A stretch of 64,000 nt of DNA from Deltaproteobacteria bacterium. Lineage in GTDB: Bacteria; Myxococcota_A; Polyangia; Haliangiales; Haliangiaceae. The position numbers were made by a program, and so were the translations under genes. Below, piece after piece: positions 1-9,091 of the stretch; position 1 is the first letter of the stretch; every line of letters begins with the position of its first letter. The stretch spans positions 62,001-126,000 of the forward strand of contig JAHDIH010000006.1 of NCBI GenBank assembly GCA_020630875.1, given 5' to 3'. Under the pieces are notes generated by a model. The model did not search any database and was not told where the DNA came from. It was given only the letters and a program-made list of their open reading frames with translations.

Positions 1-1602
1 AAGCTCATTGATCCTAAATTTAATCCAAGTGCGATGGAGCTGACCTTGCTCTTCGTTGGCTTAGGAATGCTTGGGACTCTAATCGGCTCGCTTGTACGAA
101 AGCAGATGGTAAAATACTACTTTCCAAGCGGCACGGCGTGTGCGGTCATTCAAAGGACGGTTGCCTCTGACGGAATCGAGGACAAACGGCCAACAAAACT
201 TCTTGCCGTGTGGGGGGCCTTCGGTGCTCTTGCCACCATTCCCACCAAGATTACCTTCACCAAAGGAGCCAGTCCTCTTGTTTCCGTTCTCGGGGTAAGC
301 AAAGGATTCGCGATTCTATTGGACCCGCTACTTGTTGGCATTGGTGTGGTCGTTGGTCCCAAGGTTGGCATTGGTATTCTTTTGGGAGGATTGGTTGGTG
401 GTTTCATCATTCCTGAACAGCTTCAGCAGTGGGGAATGACCGATACCAGTACCATTAATCTTTGGAAAAACTGGGCTGGTATTGCCATGCTTACGCTACC
501 AACCTTTGTCGCTATCGGTTTGGGGCTTAAATGGAAAAAAGCCCAGCCGATTCCAGATGGTTTTCCTCTGGGAGATAAAGAATACGCGCAACCAGGTGCT
601 GCAAAAGCGCTCTACATGGTGAGTGGAGTCGTAGGACTCGCCATCGCTCTCTTTGCCGCACATCAACTATTTGCAATGCCTTGGTACGTTGGCGTTTTGG
701 CAGCTGCGGTTGCGATTCCGCTTTGCATCATTAACGGTCGGGTTACAGGAGAGACTGATATCAACCCTGTAAGGCTTGTGGCGATTGCGATGATTTCATT
801 GTTTGTTATCTTCATGTCGTCGGCCTCCGGTAACGCTGCCTTGTTCTTGATTGCATGTGCTATTGTTGGCGGTACGCTTGCTTCCATCGCGGTAGACATC
901 ATGCAGGACTATCGGACTGGCTACCTTGTCAACGGCAACCCAACGCATCAAACGTCGGTGCAACTACTAGGAGCTGTGATTGGTGCGCTTGCTGCCGTTC
1001 CCTTCATTCTCTTTCTTGATGGTGCTCTTGCAGCTGAAGGTGCAGCCACCGCGTTTGTGGAAGGCTCAAAATTACAAATGCCGGGAGCTCGCGTATGGGC
1101 AAGCTTCGCTCAAGGACTGAGTGGAGATGCTCCATTCACTCGCGAAATGGTGTACATGATCGTCGGCATTTCTATTGCCGGTTCCATCTATGCGTACTTT
1201 GCAGTTCACCCCAAAACAAGCAAGTATTTGCCATCGCTCTTCGGCATTGGCATTGGACTTATTCTGGCGCCAATCGTCTGCAACACTATCTTTGTTGGCG
1301 CGGTCATTCGTTGGGCCTTCATTAAAGCCAAAGCCGCGGTAGCACTGCCAGAAGAAGAAGACTTCACATCGGTCTCGGAAAAAGCTAGTGGCGAAAACGG
1401 TCTTATTTCTGAGTCACGTCGACTCATAGAGTCCATCTCTGCGGCTCGAGAGCGAATCACCACTCGCCTGCAAGGCGACATGCTTCTCATCGGCTCTGCA
1501 ATATTCGCGGCCTCGGGACTTACCAGTATATTACTCATTGGCCTCACCCAGTTTATGAAACACGTCCTTGGATTTGAGCTCTTCTTCTACGATGGGCAGT
1601 AA
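1..1602 (+). CDS. OPT-family oligopeptide/metal-chelate transporter (5' end outside window)
   Basis: Polytopic inner-membrane transporter of the OPT/YSL family, which imports oligopeptides or metal chelates. The frame is open to the left window edge (reads KLIDPKFNPSAMEL), so the gene starts upstream; about 533 codons are visible against 600-700 usual for the family. The sequence is a run of hydrophobic glycine-rich helices (for example GIGVVVGPKVGIGILLGG near residue 115 of the visible part). It contains the family-type segment MQDYRTGYLVNGNPTHQ near residue 300, comparable to the QDLKTGYLLGATP signature of bacterial OPTs. A charged loop near residue 450 precedes the last helices. The substrate cannot be told from sequence. 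Confidence 0.88.
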   Translation, partial: KLIDPKFNPSAMELTLLFVGLGMLGTLIGSLVRKQMVKYYFPSGTACAVIQRTVASDGIEDKRPTKLLAVWGAFGALATIPTKITFTKGASPLVSVLGVSKGFAILLDPLLVGIGVVVGPKVGIGILLGGLVGGFIIPEQLQQWGMTDTSTINLWKNWAGIAMLTLPTFVAIGLGLKWKKAQPIPDGFPLGDKEYAQPGAAKALYMVSGVVGLAIALFAAHQLFAMPWYVGVLAAAVAIPLCIINGRVTGETDINPVRLVAIAMISLFVIFMSSASGNAALFLIACAIVGGTLASIAVDIMQDYRTGYLVNGNPTHQTSVQLLGAVIGALAAVPFILFLDGALAAEGAATAFVEGSKLQMPGARVWASFAQGLSGDAPFTREMVYMIVGISIAGSIYAYFAVHPKTSKYLPSLFGIGIGLILAPIVCNTIFVGAVIRWAFIKAKAAVALPEEEDFTSVSEKASGENGLISESRRLIESISAARERITTRLQGDMLLIGSAIFAASGLTSILLIGLTQFMKHVLGFELFFYDGQ

Positions 1603-1669
1603 CCCGGGGTAGGAGTAACCCATTCTAATTTGGCCCCATTATACGAAGAGAGGATTTCCTTGCGATTGA

Positions 1670-2752
1670 ATGCATGATATCCCCCGCGAAATGCACAGAT
1701 TTATCGTAGTAGCTTTGTTATCAATTGTAGCTTGCGCCAAGCGGGCTAGCTCACAACCCGTTGCGGCTCCTAAAGTAGAGAAACAATACGACCGGCATGA
1801 GTGGGTTATAGTGGCAAAAGAGATCGCTACCAACTTTTCACAACAAAAGTTCGACAGCTTGATTGGTTCCACCGTGTGGGAGACAAAGGGAGCGGTAGAT
1901 AAAGAGGTTCAGGACTTCGTAAAGTTTACCGAAGCCGTTTATCCACTCACCGTTTCGATTTCCAACCAAACGCATCGAGTGCAATGGGGGCTGTTCGTTG
2001 CTACCACTAGCGACGGTTTTTTTCCCTTGTTAGAACAATTCGTAAAGGGGTTTCCTGATACGGATGAGACGAAAGAAACCCGCGTTAATGGGCTTCAAGA
2101 AGCAAAGTACGGTAACATCGCTACTTTGATTGGGGTCTTGCAGTCCAGTCATCAAGTGCCAGGCCCGCTAAGGCAGCAGGTGCTTGAAAGATTGTTGCTC
2201 CTAAACTATCCGCAATACTCTAAAGACGATCTGCAATTTATTTTAGCCTCCATTGACAAAATCAAGACGTCCGACTTGGTGGTGTACGATGCGCGCTACG
2301 ACACTCTTCGAGACTTTATTAGCAAAGAGCACGACAGTCGAAATGAAGCTAGTAAAATTATCTATCAAGGGGCAAGACTTAGCTCGTCGTCGGTAACGTC
2401 CCACGATGCTGGCAACTTTTCTGTCGCACTTCCTAACGGGCTGGCGAAGACGATAATTAATAGCGATGGCTCTAAAGCGTACCTAGTCGAGGATAAATTA
2501 GGCTCTACCCATTACTCCATAGTTTGTCGAGTAGGAGTTTCAGCACAAACACTACAGAAGGGATTGGCCTCTAATGGTTGGCAATCTCGCGACGACGATG
2601 CGACGTTTACCGTTAGCGTTGGCGAAAAGTTCGGCTACGCCAAAATCAAAGAGCTAGAAGGCAAAATTTGCGTTTCTTTTGCTGAAGGAGCTAAGTCAGA
2701 ACTTGACGAAGCGAAAACCCTGACAATTCTTGATTCCGTAGCTTCAAAATAG
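1670..2752 (+). CDS. Hypothetical lipoprotein
   Basis: I do not recognise this 360-residue protein. The N-terminus is a short basic segment followed by a hydrophobic stretch ending in a lipobox-like IVAC, so it is probably a lipoprotein facing the periplasm. Two ATG starts are possible, at 1670 and at 1691 (Met8); neither has a strong ribosome binding site. The rest is a mixed alpha/beta soluble sequence with no motif I can assign. It sits between the transporter and the heme biosynthesis genes, with gaps of 67 and 75 bp, so co-transcription is possible but not shown. Confidence 0.72.
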   Translation: MHDIPREMHRFIVVALLSIVACAKRASSQPVAAPKVEKQYDRHEWVIVAKEIATNFSQQKFDSLIGSTVWETKGAVDKEVQDFVKFTEAVYPLTVSISNQTHRVQWGLFVATTSDGFFPLLEQFVKGFPDTDETKETRVNGLQEAKYGNIATLIGVLQSSHQVPGPLRQQVLERLLLLNYPQYSKDDLQFILASIDKIKTSDLVVYDARYDTLRDFISKEHDSRNEASKIIYQGARLSSSSVTSHDAGNFSVALPNGLAKTIINSDGSKAYLVEDKLGSTHYSIVCRVGVSAQTLQKGLASNGWQSRDDDATFTVSVGEKFGYAKIKELEGKICVSFAEGAKSELDEAKTLTILDSVASK

Positions 2753-2827
2753 CCATTCGCGACACTTTGACGCGCGTTCAAGCGGTGTTTTGTCGCACAT
2801 GCATGACCGCGCTTTACCGATCTCTGC

Positions 2828-3718
2828 ATGTTGTGGTACCTGCATCATTGTATGGGCGACGCCACTCCATCCGCAGCTCGTGATTACTACAGCATGACGA
2901 AACCACGCATCGTTTTGATGAGCGTGCTTACTGCTGTGGCGGGGACGGTGATTAGTGGGCAACAGGTAGGCTTGCTTGCGTGGATTGGCGTGGTCGTGGG
3001 AACGGCACTTATTGTGGCGTCTGCCAGTGTGCTTAACATGTACCTCGAGCGTGACACCGACGGACTCATGCCAAGGACTTCACAAAGACCTCTTCCACAA
3101 AAACGAGTATCCGATGGCGGCGCTTTGGTGTGGGGGTTCCTTTTGGCATTTGCTGCTACACCACTTCTCACATTTGCGGTTTCACCGCTAGCAGGGCTAC
3201 TCGGAGCTGTAGCCTTTGTCCTTTACGTCAACGTTTATACGCCAATGAAACGAAGCTCATCGTGGAGTACGGTGGTTGGCGCAATCCCCGGAGCAATTCC
3301 TGTGCTCATCGGCGGAGCGGTGGACGGCTCGATTTCTGTCTCGGTCTTCTCGGTTTTTGCGCTACTCGCGGTTTGGCAATTGCCTCACTTTTACGCGATT
3401 GCCATGTACCGCCACAAAGAATACGCGCGTGCTGGAATGATTACGCTGCAAAAAGTAGTAGGACCGAAATGGCTCCGCTGGTGCATTACATTTTGGGCGG
3501 GCGTTCAACTAGCCAGTAGTGTGTGGGTTTACCTGAGCGGAGCCGCCGGGATTTATTACCTTGTAGTGGCGCTGCTACTTGGGTCTGCGTATCTCGCCTA
3601 CTCGGTCTATGGATCGTTAACCAAGCAAGGACCCGCGTGGGCCAAGCGAGTATTTTTGCTGTCGATTATCTACTTACCGGTTGTTATGATCGGTCTTGTA
3701 GCAAACGCTGGAGTTTAG
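2828..3718 (+). CDS. ctaB: Protoheme IX farnesyltransferase (heme O synthase)
   Basis: Transfers a farnesyl group from farnesyl diphosphate to the vinyl group of heme B to give heme O, in the inner membrane. This 296-residue UbiA-family prenyltransferase has about 8-9 membrane helices. The first Asp-rich active-site motif is NMYLERDTDGLMPRTSQRPL (about residues 70-90), with the N-x-x-x-x-x-D-x-x-D pattern. The second conserved region is LPHFYAIAMYRHKEYARAG (about 185-203), typical of CyoE/CtaB. An internal ATG at 2852 (Met9) is an alternative start. It is followed directly by a DUF420 gene and ctaA, so the three form a heme A synthesis unit. Confidence 0.95.
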   Translation: MLWYLHHCMGDATPSAARDYYSMTKPRIVLMSVLTAVAGTVISGQQVGLLAWIGVVVGTALIVASASVLNMYLERDTDGLMPRTSQRPLPQKRVSDGGALVWGFLLAFAATPLLTFAVSPLAGLLGAVAFVLYVNVYTPMKRSSSWSTVVGAIPGAIPVLIGGAVDGSISVSVFSVFALLAVWQLPHFYAIAMYRHKEYARAGMITLQKVVGPKWLRWCITFWAGVQLASSVWVYLSGAAGIYYLVVALLLGSAYLAYSVYGSLTKQGPAWAKRVFLLSIIYLPVVMIGLVANAGV

Positions 3719-3720
3719 TT

Positions 3721-4260
3721 TTGGAAGCGATTGGTACTCGCCGAGAAATTCTCGTGAAACCTGTATCGTGGATCTTGGCTACCCTCGCGATCTTTGCCAT
3801 TCCCCTGATTGGTTTTGTTGTCAAAGGTATCTTTGATTGGGAAACCCTCCACCCTGCGTTAAACGCGACGCTAAATGCCTCAAGTGGACTATTCTTGTTT
3901 TTGGGCTACAGAGCTATCAAGTCAGGCAATCGTCTAAAGCACGCGCAATACATGGTTTCAGCTTTTACGTTTTCATCTGTATTTCTCTGTTCTTATCTGA
4001 TTCGTTACTACATCAGTGGCGTGCATCGGTATCCCGGGGAAGGTCTAGATAAAACCTTGTACCTGTCGATACTAACATCTCATACATTCCTTGCAATGAC
4101 GGTAGTTCCTCTGGTGATTTGGTTGTTTGTGTTGGTATCCAAAGGTAACTACACCAAGCATGCGAAAGTGGCTAAAGTTGCGTGGCCGATTTGGATCTAC
4201 GTTTCCATTACCGGCGTGGTGGTCTACTTCATGCTGTATCACTACTCGACCTGGACATGA
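3721..4260 (+). CDS. DUF420 membrane protein, cytochrome oxidase assembly context
   Basis: A small inner-membrane protein with five predicted helices, resembling the DUF420 family often found beside cytochrome c oxidase and heme A genes. I chose the TTG at 3721 because GGAG at 3710-3713 lies 7 nt upstream, spanning the ctaB stop; GTG at 3754 is the alternative. An in-frame ATG further upstream, inside ctaB, would overlap that gene by almost 200 bp and is rejected. Conserved-looking His residues occur in the HRYPGEG and SHTFLAM segments. The gene overlaps ctaA by four bases (ATGA), which indicates translational coupling. Its biochemical role is not established; copper or heme handling during oxidase assembly is inference from context. 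Confidence 0.8.
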   Translation: MEAIGTRREILVKPVSWILATLAIFAIPLIGFVVKGIFDWETLHPALNATLNASSGLFLFLGYRAIKSGNRLKHAQYMVSAFTFSSVFLCSYLIRYYISGVHRYPGEGLDKTLYLSILTSHTFLAMTVVPLVIWLFVLVSKGNYTKHAKVAKVAWPIWIYVSITGVVVYFMLYHYSTWT

Positions 4261-5144
4261 CTAAGAAATTTCAATACGCGGTGGTCGCGACCATCGCCGT
4301 TATCTACATCATTATCATTTTTGGTGGAGTTGTTCGCGCTACCGGTTCAGGGCTCGGATGTCCTGACTGGCCTAAATGCTATGGCGATTGGGTTCCGCCA
4401 ACGTCACTTGACGGGCTTCCCTCTGACATCGATCCGCGAACCGTTAATTTGACTAAGACATGGATTGAATACCTCAACAGAACAGCAGGTGTACTTGGCG
4501 GCATTTTTGTACTGATCTGTCTTTTCTACTCCAGTAAAGTGTCCAGAAAAATAAGGAATACCCTGCTTTTGGCGACCGGCCTTTTCGTCTTTCAAGGATG
4601 GCTCGGTGGGCAAGTCGTAAAATACGAACTTACCGCGGCTTTAGTAACGGCGCATTTGTTTTTGGCAATTCTGATAGTCTTGGTACTACAGTTTGCGTAT
4701 TGGCTGTCCACGAATCCGATGGTGAGAAAGAGTCCCCTGGTGCTTCCTACAGCCTTTGTTGGTCTTGTGGCGTTGGCGCAAGTTGTCATTGGTACTATGG
4801 TCCGCGAGAAAATTGAACATTTGGAAATGGGGGCGGCGTTAACGCCCCGAGAAGACTGGCTGCCTTTGGGATACTTCCCGGACATTTTTCATCGTCAACT
4901 CGGGGTCGCGCTGTTAGTTGTGACCTTCGGCATGGGGTATCGTTACCGCGTGGAGCTTAAGAAGGTATGGCGTCCGGCTAGTTTTTTCGCGCTACTTCTT
5001 TTTGGGCAAGTAGCGACAGGACTGACAATGGCCTACGCAGGCCTACCTCGCGTAGCCCAAGTACTCCATTTGTTTCTTGCGACGGCAATGTTCCTGGCGC
5101 TTTTCCAGATTGTGTTGTCCTCAAAGAATCCGCAGCCCGATTGA
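4257..5144 (+). CDS. ctaA: Heme A synthase (COX15/CtaA family)
   Basis: Oxidises the C8 methyl of heme O to the formyl group of heme A for aa3-type oxidases. The start is the ATG at 4257, which overlaps the stop of the upstream DUF420 gene. About eight membrane helices are visible over 295 residues. The first extracellular loop has the Cys pair GLGCPDWPKCYG (about residues 32-43). Candidate heme-ligand His residues lie in TAHLFLAI, FHRQLGV and VLHLFLA. The first canonical ligand position, normally in EYxHR, reads EYLNR (about residue 75), so Asn replaces His. The 3' end overlaps the convergent lipoprotein gene by 24 bp. Confidence 0.92.
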   Translation: MTKKFQYAVVATIAVIYIIIIFGGVVRATGSGLGCPDWPKCYGDWVPPTSLDGLPSDIDPRTVNLTKTWIEYLNRTAGVLGGIFVLICLFYSSKVSRKIRNTLLLATGLFVFQGWLGGQVVKYELTAALVTAHLFLAILIVLVLQFAYWLSTNPMVRKSPLVLPTAFVGLVALAQVVIGTMVREKIEHLEMGAALTPREDWLPLGYFPDIFHRQLGVALLVVTFGMGYRYRVELKKVWRPASFFALLLFGQVATGLTMAYAGLPRVAQVLHLFLATAMFLALFQIVLSSKNPQPD

Positions 5145-5870
5145 CTGATCTGGCGACGATGAACACGTTCCCGTGTTGATTCCGCCAAAAAGAAACTGAG
5201 AAGTGGTGCACGGGCGAATAATGTATCCAGGATCGGGACAGTTATTGTTGTCGCACATTGCGGGAGCGTCAATCCATAGTTCACTTCCTGTAGTATGACT
5301 TCGCTTGCAATGTGACCAAACGTGTCCATCGCAAGTCACATGAAACTCGGTGTCCGCTTGCAGACCTTCGACGATCAGGCGGATGGCTTTAGGAAAACTA
5401 CAGGTAATTCCTTGAGGATCGTTGGAGCCGTATAGTGTAATTTCGGCGTAGGGAGGCGCGGGGAGAGCCGTGAGAAAACTTTGATAAGAATTGCACTGCG
5501 CCGAGGGAATCATTCCTTGCGTAAAAGATTCTTCCCATACTGAACCGGTCAAGCACATTCCCGCTTCGCAAGCTCCGCACGAATTGCCGCACACGCCACA
5601 ATTATTAGTGTCGGTTTGCAGATCTACGCACGCCCCTTCACAGGAACTTAGCCCGGGATCGCACTCGCTAACGCACATGCCGCTTAGGCACTCTCCGCAA
5701 CTAACGTTGCATTCTCCGCAATGATTGACATCACTGGCCGTGTTGACGCACTGCCCACCGCACATGGTCTCATCGCTATTGCAGCCTGCTTTGGCATCGC
5801 TAGCTGACTTTGAGTCTTCTACCTTCGCACAGCCCGCTAACATGATGGTTATCAGTAATATCCGACTCAT
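5121..5870 (-). CDS. Cys-rich repeat lipoprotein
   Basis: Probable secreted lipoprotein of 249 residues. The signal peptide ends in the lipobox MLAGC (residues 10-14). It is followed by an acidic/serine linker and two to three tandem Cys-rich repeats of the pattern CGGxCVNTxxDxxHCGxC...CxxGxC (about residues 30-108), a type common in myxobacterial secreted proteins and probably disulphide-bonded. The C-terminal ~140 residues form a further domain with spaced Cys residues that I do not recognise. It is convergent with ctaA, overlapping its end by 24 bp, and divergent from the tdh-like gene. Function unknown. Confidence 0.82.
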   Translation of the reverse strand: MSRILLITIMLAGCAKVEDSKSASDAKAGCNSDETMCGGQCVNTASDVNHCGECNVSCGECLSGMCVSECDPGLSSCEGACVDLQTDTNNCGVCGNSCGACEAGMCLTGSVWEESFTQGMIPSAQCNSYQSFLTALPAPPYAEITLYGSNDPQGITCSFPKAIRLIVEGLQADTEFHVTCDGHVWSHCKRSHTTGSELWIDAPAMCDNNNCPDPGYIIRPCTTSQFLFGGINTGTCSSSPDQSIGLRIL

Positions 5871-6005
5871 TCCACGTGATAATAAACTCTAGGTCGATCT
5901 GTCAATCAAACCGGTACCAGCCGGTCGTTTTACTAAAATTGGTCGGAGTTTTATTGAGGTTCGCTGCTTGCCGAATCGAAGCAATCTAGACGATAGTTAG
6001 CCTAT

Positions 6006-6920
6006 ATGAAGGTATTGATCACTGGCGCTGCCGGACAAATAGGTTCTGATTTGGTCCCTATTATTCGTGATTTTGGCCACGAGGTGATCGAAACGGACCT
6101 TGCCTATGATGAAGAGACAGAAGCAAGACGAAGCCTCGACATTACGGACGCTGATGCATGCGAAGCACTCTTTAGAGAACTAAAACCAAACTGGGTCATC
6201 CATTTAGCTGCGCTTTTGTCGGCCAAAGGAGAAAAACGCCCTGACGTGACTTACGCGATTAACCTAACCGCTACCAAAAACCTTTTCGATAGGTGCCGCG
6301 AGCATGGTGTAGAGCGCATTGGTTTCGCTAGTACCATTGCAGTGTACGGACCAAGTGATAAGTCCGTCGTTTCTGAAGAAGATGCACGTTGGCCCACTAC
6401 CATGTATGGCGTGACAAAAGCAGCGTGTGAGAATTTAGCGCAATATTATCGCGGTCGTTTCGATCAAGATATCCGCTGCATTCGTTTTCCAGGACTCATA
6501 AGTGATGTCCCCCCTGGGGGCGGTACCAGCGACTACGTCAACCATATGTACATTGAGTCGGTAGCAGGCAGAGCTTATCAAGCCTTTTGCCGGGCCAACA
6601 CGCGCATTCCTATTATGTACATGCCAGATGCGGTACGAGCTGTTGCCGAACTCATGATGGCACCTAAAGGCAGTCTTACAAAAGCGGCGTACAATATCTC
6701 TGCATTTAGTCCGACGGCGCAAGAGTTTCGCGACTCCATTTTAAAAGAGATTCCAACCGCGAATTTAACATTCGAATCGGTGCAGGCGCGGCAGGATATT
6801 CTTGATTCATGGCCAGATGCCTTGGACGATAGTGCCGCACGTAGCGATTGGGGATGGAACCCTCAGTACGATTTAGATGCGATGACACGCGACTTAGTAA
6901 AACTACTTAAAAGGAAATGA
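6006..6920 (+). CDS. NAD-dependent epimerase/dehydratase, probable L-threonine 3-dehydrogenase
   Basis: Short-chain (extended SDR) dehydrogenase of 304 residues. The Rossmann motif GAAGQIGSD (residues 7-15) and the catalytic YGVTK (about 138-142) are visible, with [10 protein letters not shown] in the expected NAD-binding loop. Overall it fits the epimerase-like threonine dehydrogenase family, which oxidises L-threonine to 2-amino-3-ketobutyrate. The assignment is strengthened by the gene immediately downstream, kbl, one base after the stop. Kbl uses that unstable product with CoA to make glycine and acetyl-CoA. I leave out the symbol because the fold also serves other sugar epimerases; without the neighbour the call would be weaker. 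Confidence 0.87.
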   Translation: MKVLITGAAGQIGSDLVPIIRDFGHEVIETDLAYDEETEARRSLDITDADACEALFRELKPNWVIHLAALLSAKGEKRPDVTYAINLTATKNLFDRCREHGVERIGFASTIAVYGPSDKSVVSEEDARWPTTMYGVTKAACENLAQYYRGRFDQDIRCIRFPGLISDVPPGGGTSDYVNHMYIESVAGRAYQAFCRANTRIPIMYMPDAVRAVAELMMAPKGSLTKAAYNISAFSPTAQEFRDSILKEIPTANLTFESVQARQDILDSWPDALDDSAARSDWGWNPQYDLDAMTRDLVKLLKRK

Positions 6921-6921
6921 C

Positions 6922-8106
6922 ATGTTTGATAAAGCAAAAATTATAGTTGATAAACAACTGGCAGAGATTCGTGAGGCGGGGCTTTGGAAAAGTGAACGCA
7001 TTATCACCTCGTCTCAGTCCCGCTCCATTGCTGTAGGTAAAAGCGACGTTTTAAATTTTTGTGCCAATAACTACTTGGGACTTTCTAGCGATCCGTCAGT
7101 GGTCGATGCAGCCCGCAAGTCGCTTGATACGTACGGCTACGGAATGTCGAGCGTACGGTTTATCTGCGGCACTCAAGATCAACATAAGACCCTTGAGTCC
7201 GACCTCGCCAAATTTTTACACACAGATGACGCGATCCTTTATACTTCTTGCTTCGACGCCAATGGTGGTTTGTTTGAGACACTACTAACAAAAGAAGACG
7301 CGGTAATTTCTGATGCGCTCAACCACGCGTCAATTATCGACGGTATTCGGTTATGTAAAGCAAAGCGCTACCGCTACGCTCACAGCGACATGGCGGAGCT
7401 AGAAAATCACCTCAAAGAATCGCAACAGCAGCGTATGCGTTTGATCGTTACCGATGGTGTTTTTAGTATGGATGGTGATATCGCTAAGCTTTCAGCGATT
7501 TGCGATTTGGCAGACAAATACGACGCTATGGTGATGGTTGACGACAGTCACGCTACGGGATTTATTGGAAAGACGGGACGGGGCACCCATGAACACTGCG
7601 AAGTTTTGGGCAGGGTAGATATCATTACGTCAACCCTTGGCAAAGCCTTGGGCGGAGCTTCTGGCGGTTTCACTGCAGCGAGGCAATCGATTGTAGACCT
7701 ACTTAGAAATCGCAGTCGTCCTTACTTGTTTAGCAATACTCTCGCGCCACCTATTGTTGCGGGAAGCATTAAAGCAATTTCACTGTTGTCATCCTCAACG
7801 GTGCTTCGTGACAAACTGGAATCCAACACTGCGAGATTTCGAAAAGGAATTACCGCGACAGGGTTGACCGTAAAAGATGGGGAATCTCCCATCGTTCCAA
7901 TTATGCTGGGCGAAGCCAAACTAGCGGTGGCTTTTGCAGATGCCCTGCTTACCAAAGGCATTTACGTCATTGGTTTTAGCTATCCCGTGGTGCCCAAAGG
8001 ACAAGCTCGAATTAGGGTGCAGCTTTCCGCCGGTCATGAAGAAGCCGATGTGGATCGCGCCGTAGCCGCTTTTGCAGAAGTAGGAAAAGATCTGGGACTC
8101 ATCTAG
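6922..8106 (+). CDS. kbl: 2-amino-3-ketobutyrate CoA ligase (glycine C-acetyltransferase)
   Basis: PLP-dependent alpha-oxoamine synthase that cleaves 2-amino-3-ketobutyrate with CoA to glycine and acetyl-CoA. The 394-residue length is typical. Visible features are [14 protein letters not shown] near residue 45, the Asp/His pair in DDSHATGF (about 208-215), and the PLP lysine in [13 protein letters not shown] (about 235-247). The ATG at 6922 follows an AAAGGAA ribosome binding site inside the end of the dehydrogenase gene, so the two are one operon for threonine degradation. Related enzymes (KAS III-like BioF, HemA, Spt) share the fold, but the threonine dehydrogenase neighbour decides the call. 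Confidence 0.94.
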   Translation: MFDKAKIIVDKQLAEIREAGLWKSERIITSSQSRSIAVGKSDVLNFCANNYLGLSSDPSVVDAARKSLDTYGYGMSSVRFICGTQDQHKTLESDLAKFLHTDDAILYTSCFDANGGLFETLLTKEDAVISDALNHASIIDGIRLCKAKRYRYAHSDMAELENHLKESQQQRMRLIVTDGVFSMDGDIAKLSAICDLADKYDAMVMVDDSHATGFIGKTGRGTHEHCEVLGRVDIITSTLGKALGGASGGFTAARQSIVDLLRNRSRPYLFSNTLAPPIVAGSIKAISLLSSSTVLRDKLESNTARFRKGITATGLTVKDGESPIVPIMLGEAKLAVAFADALLTKGIYVIGFSYPVVPKGQARIRVQLSAGHEEADVDRAVAAFAEVGKDLGLI

Positions 8107-8721
8107 TTGCACAGTCAAATCGCAATTCAAAACGGAGAAACCCGCCTCGGAGGTAAACATCAGTGCCTCATGGTGGATGATGAGCGCTTTGCGCATCTGG
8201 TGTGGTCTCATACCAACGCGGAGTCGGCTTCTTCTCACAAGGGCAACGACTATCAAGATTTGATTTGCGCGTGGCTGCAGATGGACGACTCATCTGATGA
8301 AATGACTACCCGTAATTTAGCCCATCGGGAGCAGGCTGTCGTTCCAGTATTGATGTGCCCTGACGATGCGGACTTCTCCTGCACAATAATTGTAGTCGAG
8401 GTGGTTAAGAGTAAAACGGTAGTGAGTTGGAACCGGGTGGGGCTCCTTACTGACGCTTCAACGATGTCTGCGGAATGGTTCGCAGATTTTCCTACTTTCA
8501 AATTTTTGCGCAGCCAATACGAAGGTGTCGTCAAAGCGTTTTTTAGTCGAGAAACTCATCGCGGGCTTCCATTAAAGCGAAACCAAGCAAGTTATCTCCT
8601 TGCCAAGTATTTGGGTCGTCGATGTGTTCTGCCGTTTTGCTCAATCCTATTCCCCAAACTTTGTCGTAAGGGCTGGCTTCTACCAACACTTTTCGCTCAG
8701 TGCTTACCAGAAATGCTTTGA
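8107..8721 (+). CDS. Hypothetical protein, 3' part probably out of frame
   Basis: I do not recognise this protein. The open frame starts with TTG at 8107, directly after the kbl stop; the next in-frame ATG is at 8170. Residues 1-146 look like a genuine folded domain (CTIIVVEVVKSKTVVSWNRV near residue 96). From about 8543 onwards the frame runs antisense through the NADAR gene. A T6 run at 8539-8544 sits exactly at the boundary. With one more T, or a -1 slip, the reading would end at the TAG at 8544-8546, giving a protein ending in VVKAFF and a neat convergent junction with the NADAR stop. I think the real product is about 146 residues and the last ~58 codons are spurious. Confidence 0.5.
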   Translation: MHSQIAIQNGETRLGGKHQCLMVDDERFAHLVWSHTNAESASSHKGNDYQDLICAWLQMDDSSDEMTTRNLAHREQAVVPVLMCPDDADFSCTIIVVEVVKSKTVVSWNRVGLLTDASTMSAEWFADFPTFKFLRSQYEGVVKAFFSRETHRGLPLKRNQASYLLAKYLGRRCVLPFCSILFPKLCRKGWLLPTLFAQCLPEML

Positions 8722-9091
8722 TGCTTTCATTGTTTGAAAACTTGTGAATGCTTCCTTGTTTTACGATTGCGTACTTGTGACGGTTCCAGACGGTAGGGTC
8801 GAAATCCCGGACCTGTCTTCCTAGTTTCTTTACCGCTGCTGGGGAGTTAGCAACTAGTATTTTCTCTAGAGCTTCATTGTCATCAAAAAGTCTGGCTTTT
8901 TCTGCCATCATCCAATGCTCTGCGGACGGATAGTTGATGGCATCAACTTCAAAAGGGGAAGGCCACCACTGACTTAAGCATGAGGGGCCTACTTTTCCGT
9001 CGTTGCGTGGCTTATGTCCCCAAAAGAAAAGGTATTCAAGCGTTTCATCTTTCCTAAACGTCTCTTTTACCCATTTAATACTATATTTCAT
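8543..9091 (-). CDS. NADAR-family protein (DUF1768, N-glycosidase fold)
   Basis: The 182-residue protein matches the NADAR family, whose members hydrolyse N-glycosidic bonds, for example in riboflavin-pathway intermediates or ADP-ribosylated guanine. Family features visible are the FFWGH start, SQWWPSPFEVDAINYPSAEHWMMAEKA written here in part as SAEHWMMAEKA (about 57-67), the Arg/Trp-containing RQVRDFDPTVWNRHKY, and the C-terminal VWGIGLS and NLLGFALME. The ATG at 9091-9089 overlaps the bioD stop (ATGA), so it is translationally coupled to bioD. Which substrate it acts on cannot be decided; no DarT-type ADP-ribosyltransferase is seen nearby. Confidence 0.88.
   Translation of the reverse strand: MKYSIKWVKETFRKDETLEYLFFWGHKPRNDGKVGPSCLSQWWPSPFEVDAINYPSAEHWMMAEKARLFDDNEALEKILVANSPAAVKKLGRQVRDFDPTVWNRHKYAIVKQGSIHKFSNNESIKAFLVSTERKVLVEASPYDKVWGIGLSKTAEHIDDPNTWQGDNLLGFALMEARDEFLD

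Noticed and set aside
3523-3720. Upstream in-frame start for the DUF420 gene
   Set aside because: It would overlap ctaB by about 196 bp; TTG 3721 has a well-placed GGAG.
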